Shown: in pieces, positions 5,233-9,513 of the stretch
How positions within the stretch are numbered: position 1 is the first letter of the stretch
Layout: each line of letters starts with the position of its first letter
Assembly: GCA_903929895.1 (NCBI GenBank)
Contig: CAIYWM010000149.1
Coordinates: 1-9,513, forward strand
Source of the DNA: an uncultured Alphaproteobacteria bacterium
GTDB lineage: Bacteria; Pseudomonadota; Alphaproteobacteria; Reyranellales; Reyranellaceae
Direction: 5' to 3'
Length of the DNA: 9,513 nt
Translations under genes and position numbers: made by a program
Notes under the pieces: model-generated
Databases searched by the model: none
The model's input: the letters and a program-made list of their open reading frames with translations, nothing else
What the model was told of the DNA's origin: nothing

Positions 5233-6909
5233 TTAACCGGCTTTGGGTGTCCGGAGCTTGTAGCCGCTGTCGATCACCGAATCCGGAAGGGGCTGACTCT
5301 CCTCGTTCGGGATCATCACTTCGACATAGCAGGCGCCCGGATGCGACTCGATCTTCTCAAGCACAGCATCCAGATCAGCCACGGTTTGCACCTTCGCGGT
5401 CAACCAGCCCTTGCACCCGAAGGCCTGGGGCAACAGGTGATAGTTGACCGGCGCGAGATCGTCATAGGCATGGCCTCGCTCGCTGATTACGTCCTCGACG
5501 CCGTAGATGCCATTGTTGAGCACGAAGATAACCGGCTTGATTCCATAGCGCCCCATGACGCCGATTTCGTTCAGCGTCAGTTGGTGCGAGCCATCGCCGG
5601 TCACCAGCCAGGTGCGCCCTGACTGCTTGCCCAAAGCCACGCCAAGGCAGGCCGGCGTTGCCCAGCCAATCGAACCCCATAGGCCTTGCCCCTCGGCGGT
5701 CACGCCTTCCGGGAGCAGCATCTTGTTGAGATGCGTCATGCAGGTTCCGGTTTCGACGACGACCGTGTCCCCTTTGCGGAGACGCCGCTGCAGGCGCGGA
5801 TAGAAGGACGTCGAGGAGAGCTTGTCACTTGCAGCGCCCGCCAGCGGGAGACTTTCCACGTTCAGGGCGCCACTCTCTTTTCGCGTCGGCACCTTCCTGA
5901 CAAGCACGGCCAGAACGTCGTCGATCGCTGCGCTCAGGAAGACCTTGCTTCCGGCCTTGACCCAGTTGTCCTGGATGGAGATCACCCGATCCGCGTTCGG
6001 CATGTCCGTCCACAGCCCGGTATTCAACTCGGTGAGAACCATGCCGCCGATGTCGAGCAGCAGGTCCGCGTCGCGCACGAAATCGCAAACCTCCTGCGAG
6101 CTCGACCATCCGCCCGCGTAGAGGCCGCTGTACTGCTCCATCGCCTCGTCGATGGTTCCCTTGTCGTTCGGCATGATGACGACTGGAAGGTTCGATTTGC
6201 GAATGAACTCCATGACTTGATCCCGCAGGCCGTAACGGGCCACGAGGGCCGTGACGACCGCGACGGGCTTACGTGCCGCCGCAAGACGCGAGAGGATGGT
6301 TTCGACGGCAGCGTCGAGCTCGACGTCAACGCTGCGCTGGCGCTTGATCTCGGCGAGTGGCTTGCCCTTTACGGGCTGGCCAGCAACCGGCATGGCGCCG
6401 TGCACTTCTGAAATCACGATGTAAGCAGGCATGCTCTGGCGCAAAGCCTCGCGGATCACCCGCTCCATCTCATCGATGCAGTTGTCGGGAGTCAGCACCG
6501 CGCTCACGCAGCATGCCGCACCGGAGATGGCCTGGAACCGGTCGTAGACCGTGTCACCAAGGTTGTGGTGGGTCACCAGGCCGAGACGCTGGATGCGCTC
6601 GCTCGGCATGCCAACGAGGTGAAATATGGGAACCCGGTGCGCCTTGCACCCCATGACACCATTGATGGCCGACAGCTCGCCCACGCCGTACGTCGTCGAC
6701 AGCATGGCCGCCCCCCGCACTCGGGCATAGCCGTCGGCAGCGTAGGACGCATTGAGCTCGTTTGCACAAGCGACCCAGCTCAGGCCCGGCACCTGCTCGG
6801 CAGCATCATCGATCGCGAACGCATAGTCGCCAGGAACGCCAAAAATGCGGTCTATGCCGAGCTGTGCGAGGCGCGCGAGCGCATACTGAGCAACGGTTGG
6901 CTGCGTCAT
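5233..6909 (-). CDS. Thiamine-diphosphate-dependent 2-oxoacid decarboxylase (pyruvate/indolepyruvate decarboxylase family)
   Basis: A 558-residue cytoplasmic enzyme of the PDC/IPDC/KdcA type, which decarboxylates 2-oxo acids non-oxidatively to aldehydes. The three-domain layout is complete. The N-terminal Pyr domain carries GVPGDY with D28, the cofactor-activating E51 in ANELNASYAADGYAR, and the His pair H114-H115 in VTHHNLGD. The middle domain covers roughly 195-340. The C-terminal PP domain has the ThDP/Mg motif GDG (438-440) to NN (465-466), then E472 in NNGIYGVED. All four residue types of the decarboxylase active site (Asp, Glu, His-His, Glu) are present, which separates it from acetolactate synthase and oxidases. 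Substrate choice (pyruvate, phenylpyruvate, indolepyruvate, branched-chain oxo acids) cannot be read reliably. The start is supported by GGGAG 6 nt upstream of ATG 6909. It appears to be transcribed alone, and an aldehyde dehydrogenase partner is not in the window. Confidence 0.93.
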   Translation of the reverse strand: MTQPTVAQYALARLAQLGIDRIFGVPGDYAFAIDDAAEQVPGLSWVACANELNASYAADGYARVRGAAMLSTTYGVGELSAINGVMGCKAHRVPIFHLVGMPSERIQRLGLVTHHNLGDTVYDRFQAISGAACCVSAVLTPDNCIDEMERVIREALRQSMPAYIVISEVHGAMPVAGQPVKGKPLAEIKRQRSVDVELDAAVETILSRLAAARKPVAVVTALVARYGLRDQVMEFIRKSNLPVVIMPNDKGTIDEAMEQYSGLYAGGWSSSQEVCDFVRDADLLLDIGGMVLTELNTGLWTDMPNADRVISIQDNWVKAGSKVFLSAAIDDVLAVLVRKVPTRKESGALNVESLPLAGAASDKLSSTSFYPRLQRRLRKGDTVVVETGTCMTHLNKMLLPEGVTAEGQGLWGSIGWATPACLGVALGKQSGRTWLVTGDGSHQLTLNEIGVMGRYGIKPVIFVLNNGIYGVEDVISERGHAYDDLAPVNYHLLPQAFGCKGWLTAKVQTVADLDAVLEKIESHPGACYVEVMIPNEESQPLPDSVIDSGYKLRTPKAG

Positions 6910-7022
6910 TTCAAACTCCCAAGTGCAGTTGATGGGCTTCGATCAGCAGGTCCAAACACAGAACCAAATATGCTGATACGTACGCAAACTCGTGGGTTCG
7001 CGGCTTTGGCAGGCGCCGAGAA

Positions 7023-7071
7023 TATTGGCGTTCTTGTATCTCTACGACGCAGAAAGAGAAAGCCGCCAATA
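7023..7071. repeat. Inverted repeat upstream of the decarboxylase
   Basis: TATTGGCG and CGCCAATA are perfect reverse complements separated by 33 nt, 114-162 bp upstream of the decarboxylase start. Two half-sites about four helical turns apart could bind a regulator cooperatively. This is inference from symmetry only. Confidence 0.25.
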
Positions 7072-7275
7072 CCCCGATACGGTCGCAGTCCGCGCGGGCG
7101 CGAGCCGGTATCACTCGCATCTCCAACCAATACGAATCCTGCGCACTTTCATGCTAGCCCAAACAGCTAGCGCCGAGCCTCACGAAGTCCACCAGGCAAC
7201 AGCAGCAACGAAGCATACGGCGGCGAGAAAGCTCCGGGCCAGCCTGCGCATCCCAAACTCAGGCAAACCCTACGC

Positions 7276-7301
7276 GTCGTTCGTTCCAATGTGGAAACGA
7301 C
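7276..7301 (-). terminator. Imperfect hairpin after hss
   Basis: On the minus strand GTCGTTTCC pairs with GGA-(ACG bulge)-AACGAC around a 5-nt loop, beginning 19 nt after the hss stop codon. The position suits a transcript end, but there is no T run after it, so the call is weak. Confidence 0.3.
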
Positions 7302-7319
7302 CAATAGAGCAATGACTGC

Positions 7320-8762
7320 TCAAACCACCCGGAAGTTCTTGAACTGCCAGGGATCGGTCTTGTCGAGATCCTCGGGGAAGAGTTCGCCGCGGCCCTGCAG
7401 CGGGGTCCAGTCGCTGTACTTGCCGACGACCGGGCCGAGATAGGGCATGCAGATCTCGAGGTTGCGCTGGAAGTCCATCTCGTCGGCCTCGACGATGCCC
7501 TCGTTCGGGTTCTCGAGCGCCCAGATGATGCCCGAGAGCACCGGCGCCACGACCTGGATCGAGGTCGCGTTGTTGTAGGGCGCGAGCTTGCGCGCCTCGT
7601 GGATGTCGATCTGCGAGCCGTACCAGTAGGCGCCCTTCTTGTGGCCCATCAGCAGCACGCCGAGCTCGTCGCGGCCCGAGGTGACCTCGTCGACGATCAG
7701 GCGCTGGCGCTTCTGCTGCTTGAGGTTCTTACCCGCCAGTTCGTGCATCGACATGATCGCCTGGTCGCACGGGTGATAGGCGTAGTGCACCGTCGGGCGA
7801 TAGACGGCCTTCTTGCCATCGTGGACCGTCAGGTAGTCGGCGATCGAGATCGATTCGTTGTGGGTGATGATGTAGCCGTGGAACGGCCCCTCGATCGGCG
7901 TCCAGGTGCGCACCTGGGTGAGCAGGCCCGGACGGTTCAGGTAGATCGCGGCGTCGCAGCCGAAGGTGTGGCGCTTGCCGTCGGACGGCAGCGTCTTCTC
8001 ATGCGTGCCCCAGCCCATCTCGGCGGGCTGGCCGCCCTCGGAGACGAAGCCGTCGATCGACCAGGTGTTGACGAACTCGCCCACTTCCTTCGGCTTGGGC
8101 GAGACCTGCGTGTCGCGCTCGGCGATGTGGATCACCTTGACGCCCAGGCGCTGGGCGAGCTTGCCCCAGCCCTCGCGCGTGGCCGGCACCGGCGTCTTCA
8201 CGCCGGTGTCGCGCGCGACGTTCATCAGCGCCTGCTTGGTGAAGTGCGAGACCAGGCCCGGATTGGCGCCATGGGCGACCACCGCCGTCGTGCCGCCCTT
8301 GTGGCGGGCCTTGAGCTTCAACATCGTGTCGCGCAACGCATAGTTCGAGCGGCGCGAGACCGACAGGTTGGGATCGGAGTAACCGCCCGGCCAGGGCTCG
8401 ATGCAGGTGTCGAGGTAGAGCACGCCCTTCTTCTGGCAGAGCTCGATCAGCGCCGTCGAGGCGACCTCGACCGAGAGATTGAGAAGGAAGTCGCCCTGGC
8501 CCAGCCGGTTGTCGAGGGTCGAGCGGACGTTGGACTCGGTCAGGCGCTTCTCGACGAACTCGACGCCGAAGCGCTCGGCCTCGTCCTCGCCGCCGCGCAT
8601 GTCGTCGGTGATGATGGTGATCTGCTCGGGCTTGATGCCGATATGGCGCAGGATCAGCGGCAGCACGCCCTGGCCGATCGAGCCGAAGCCCACCATGACC
8701 AGGCGGCCGTGGAAATCGAGGTACTTCTTCGTCGAGGGCTTGCGTGCAGTCTTCTTCGCCAT
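7320..8762 (-). CDS. hss: Homospermidine synthase
   Basis: A 480-residue enzyme (family members are about 475-480) that makes sym-homospermidine from two putrescines, or from putrescine and spermidine, with NAD+ as a recycled cofactor (EC 2.5.1.44). The N-terminal Rossmann motif GFGSIGQG is at residues 25-32, after a Lys-rich leader. LDTCIEPWPGGY contributes a conserved acidic residue near the amine site, and HGANPGLVSHF is a family signature. The C-terminus ends NFRVV. The start at ATG 8762 is supported by GGGGA 7 nt upstream. It follows the ornithine decarboxylase gene in the same direction, which supplies putrescine, but a strong terminator lies between them. hss therefore depends on read-through or on a promoter squeezed into the last ~40 bp, where none is obvious. 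Its final 235 bp recur in two pieces at 2206-2238 and 4246-4417. The long antisense frame over the gene is a shadow. Confidence 0.97.
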   Translation of the reverse strand: MAKKTARKPSTKKYLDFHGRLVMVGFGSIGQGVLPLILRHIGIKPEQITIITDDMRGGEDEAERFGVEFVEKRLTESNVRSTLDNRLGQGDFLLNLSVEVASTALIELCQKKGVLYLDTCIEPWPGGYSDPNLSVSRRSNYALRDTMLKLKARHKGGTTAVVAHGANPGLVSHFTKQALMNVARDTGVKTPVPATREGWGKLAQRLGVKVIHIAERDTQVSPKPKEVGEFVNTWSIDGFVSEGGQPAEMGWGTHEKTLPSDGKRHTFGCDAAIYLNRPGLLTQVRTWTPIEGPFHGYIITHNESISIADYLTVHDGKKAVYRPTVHYAYHPCDQAIMSMHELAGKNLKQQKRQRLIVDEVTSGRDELGVLLMGHKKGAYWYGSQIDIHEARKLAPYNNATSIQVVAPVLSGIIWALENPNEGIVEADEMDFQRNLEICMPYLGPVVGKYSDWTPLQGRGELFPEDLDKTDPWQFKNFRVV

Positions 8763-8794
8763 TTCAGCGTCCCCGTTTCATTCGTCCGCAGTCA

Positions 8795-8830
8795 GTAAAA
8801 ACACCAACGGGGCCTTTCTCAAGGCCCCGT
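8795..8830 (-). terminator. Rho-independent terminator of the ornithine decarboxylase gene
   Basis: ACGGGGCCTT-GAGA-AAGGCCCCGT (minus strand, 8830-8807) is a perfect 10-bp GC-rich stem with a GNRA-type tetraloop. It is followed by TGGTG and five T residues (8801-8797). It starts 27 nt after the decarboxylase stop codon and ends about 33 nt before the hss start. It is the clearest intrinsic terminator in the window. Confidence 0.92.
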
Positions 8831-8857
8831 CGTTCCGTACGCCCGAATTGTGTCAGT

Positions 8858-9513
8858 TCAGATGCAGACCGACTTGAGCGGCGCAAAGCCGTTGAACGCG
8901 ACCGAAGAGTAGGTCGTCGTATAGGCGCCGGTCGAGAGAATCTCGACCTTGTCGCCGGGCCGGAGGGACAGAGGCATCTTGTACTCCGTCTTCTCGTAGA
9001 GGATGTCGGCCGAGTCGCAGGTCGGGCCGGCCAGCACCACCGGGCCCATGCGCGTGCCCTCGCCCGGCGTGCGCAGCCGGTACTTGATGCTCTCGTCCAT
9101 CGTCTCGGCCAGGCCCGAGAACTTGCCGATGTCGAGGTAGACCCAGCGCTTGCGGTCGCCCGAAGCCTTGCGCGAGACCAGCACGACCTCGCTCTGGATC
9201 ACGCCGGCGTCGCCCACCATCGAACGGCCCGGCTCGATGATGACCTCGGGCATGCGATTGCCGAAGTGGCGGACCAGCGCGCGGGTGACCGCGTCGCAAT
9301 AGGCCTCGAGGCCGCTCACCTCGGCGCGATAGCGCGCCGGGAAGCCGCCGCCCAGGTTGACCATGCGCAGGTCGACGCCCGCTTCGGCCAGCGCGAAGAA
9401 CATCTGCGAGACCTCGGCCAGCGCCTTGTCCCACTGGTCGAGGTCGGTCTGCTGGCTGCCGACATGGAAGGAGATCCCGTAGGCGTCGAGGCCCCAGTCC
9501 TGCGCCTTGCGCA
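8858..9513 (-). CDS. Ornithine decarboxylase (PLP fold III, group IV), C-terminal part
   Basis: The frame is open to the window edge; 217 C-terminal residues are visible and the PLP-lysine region lies outside. Ornithine decarboxylase forms putrescine, the substrate of the neighbouring homospermidine synthase. In order one sees ISFHVGSQQTD (barrel strand with the active-site His region), NLGGGFP (glycine loop holding the PLP phosphate), IEPGRSMVGDAG (phosphate-binding Arg), GPTCDSADIL with the catalytic Cys contributed across the dimer, and near the end STGAYTTTYSSVAFNGFAP, whose Tyr contacts PLP. The GPTCDS form fits ornithine, or dual lysine/ornithine, decarboxylases rather than diaminopimelate decarboxylase. 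Alphaproteobacterial members are about 375-380 residues, so roughly 160 are missing. Specificity for ornithine over lysine is inferred from family and neighbour. An intrinsic terminator follows directly. Confidence 0.93.
   Translation of the reverse strand, partial: RKAQDWGLDAYGISFHVGSQQTDLDQWDKALAEVSQMFFALAEAGVDLRMVNLGGGFPARYRAEVSGLEAYCDAVTRALVRHFGNRMPEVIIEPGRSMVGDAGVIQSEVVLVSRKASGDRKRWVYLDIGKFSGLAETMDESIKYRLRTPGEGTRMGPVVLAGPTCDSADILYEKTEYKMPLSLRPGDKVEILSTGAYTTTYSSVAFNGFAPLKSVCI

Larger units (their letters stand above)
6910..7319. other. Intergenic region with no supportable gene
   Basis: This is the longest gap (410 bp), between hss and the decarboxylase. Several short frames cross it on both strands (the longest, 107 codons, is at 6992-7315 plus), but none has a convincing ribosome site or a recognisable protein. 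It contains dyads that may be regulatory: TATTGGCG (7023-7030) with CGCCAATA (7064-7071), and two GCTAGC hexamers (7153-7158 and 7166-7171). The decarboxylase promoter should lie here on the minus strand, but no clear -35/-10 pair is visible. Confidence 0.6.

Noticed and set aside
6992..7315. 107-codon plus-strand frame between hss and the decarboxylase
   Set aside because: No ribosome site, no recognisable domain, and atypical residue use; treated as non-coding.
7599..8798. 399-codon plus-strand open frame opposite hss
   Set aside because: Composition is dominated by Val, Asp, Arg, Ala and Leu with no motifs, as expected for the antisense of a strongly codon-biased gene; hss is unambiguous.
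1..9513. CRISPR array, tRNA or rRNA genes
   Set aside because: No regularly spaced repeats and no tRNA- or rRNA-like sequence were seen on either strand.

Overview
The window reads as chromosomal DNA of a high-GC alphaproteobacterium. The strongest taxonomic clue is the right end: a group IV-type ornithine decarboxylase followed by homospermidine synthase (hss), the usual polyamine route of Alphaproteobacteria. A Tat-exported Bug/TctC solute-binding protein fits the same picture. A Reyranella- or Bradyrhizobium-like organism is plausible, but the sequence alone does not fix the genus.

Layout, left to right. (1) 1-742, minus: N-terminal part of a three-TM membrane sensor with a Cache-like periplasmic domain, cut by the window edge. 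(2) 1005-2183, plus: secreted protein with a ClpP/crotonase-like serine hydrolase fold. (3) 2206-2238, minus: 33-bp remnant of the 3' end of hss. (4) 2396-3001, plus: flavin-binding pyridoxamine-5'-phosphate-oxidase-like protein, with a perfect CRP-type palindrome (TGTGA-N6-TCACA) upstream. (5) 3155-4153, minus: orphan TctC/Bug binding protein with a Tat signal. (6) 4246-4417, minus: a second, longer remnant of the hss 3' end. (7) 4428-4988, minus: small two-TM ion-channel-like protein with an altered selectivity filter. (8) 5233-6909, minus: thiamine-diphosphate 2-oxoacid decarboxylase of the pyruvate/indolepyruvate class. (9) 6910-7319: 410 bp without a supportable gene. (10) 7320-8762, minus: intact hss. 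(11) 8795-8830: strong intrinsic terminator. (12) 8858-9513, minus: C-terminal part of ornithine decarboxylase.

How the genes work together: ornithine decarboxylase makes putrescine and Hss condenses two putrescines to sym-homospermidine, so the right third is one pathway, although a terminator separates the two genes. The remaining genes look like a mixed accessory set with no evident shared pathway.

The main discovery is structural. The last 235 bp of hss exist a second time, in the same orientation, downstream of the intact gene. This second copy is split into two pieces that meet at the same GGG of hss, with about 2.0 kb (PNPOx-like gene and tctC) lodged between them. The copy has a nonsense codon and a 33-bp deletion between 7-bp direct repeats. 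The hss 3' end therefore looks like a site of past insertion or duplication, although no integrase or transposase is visible. No complete novel defence or mobile system was recognised.
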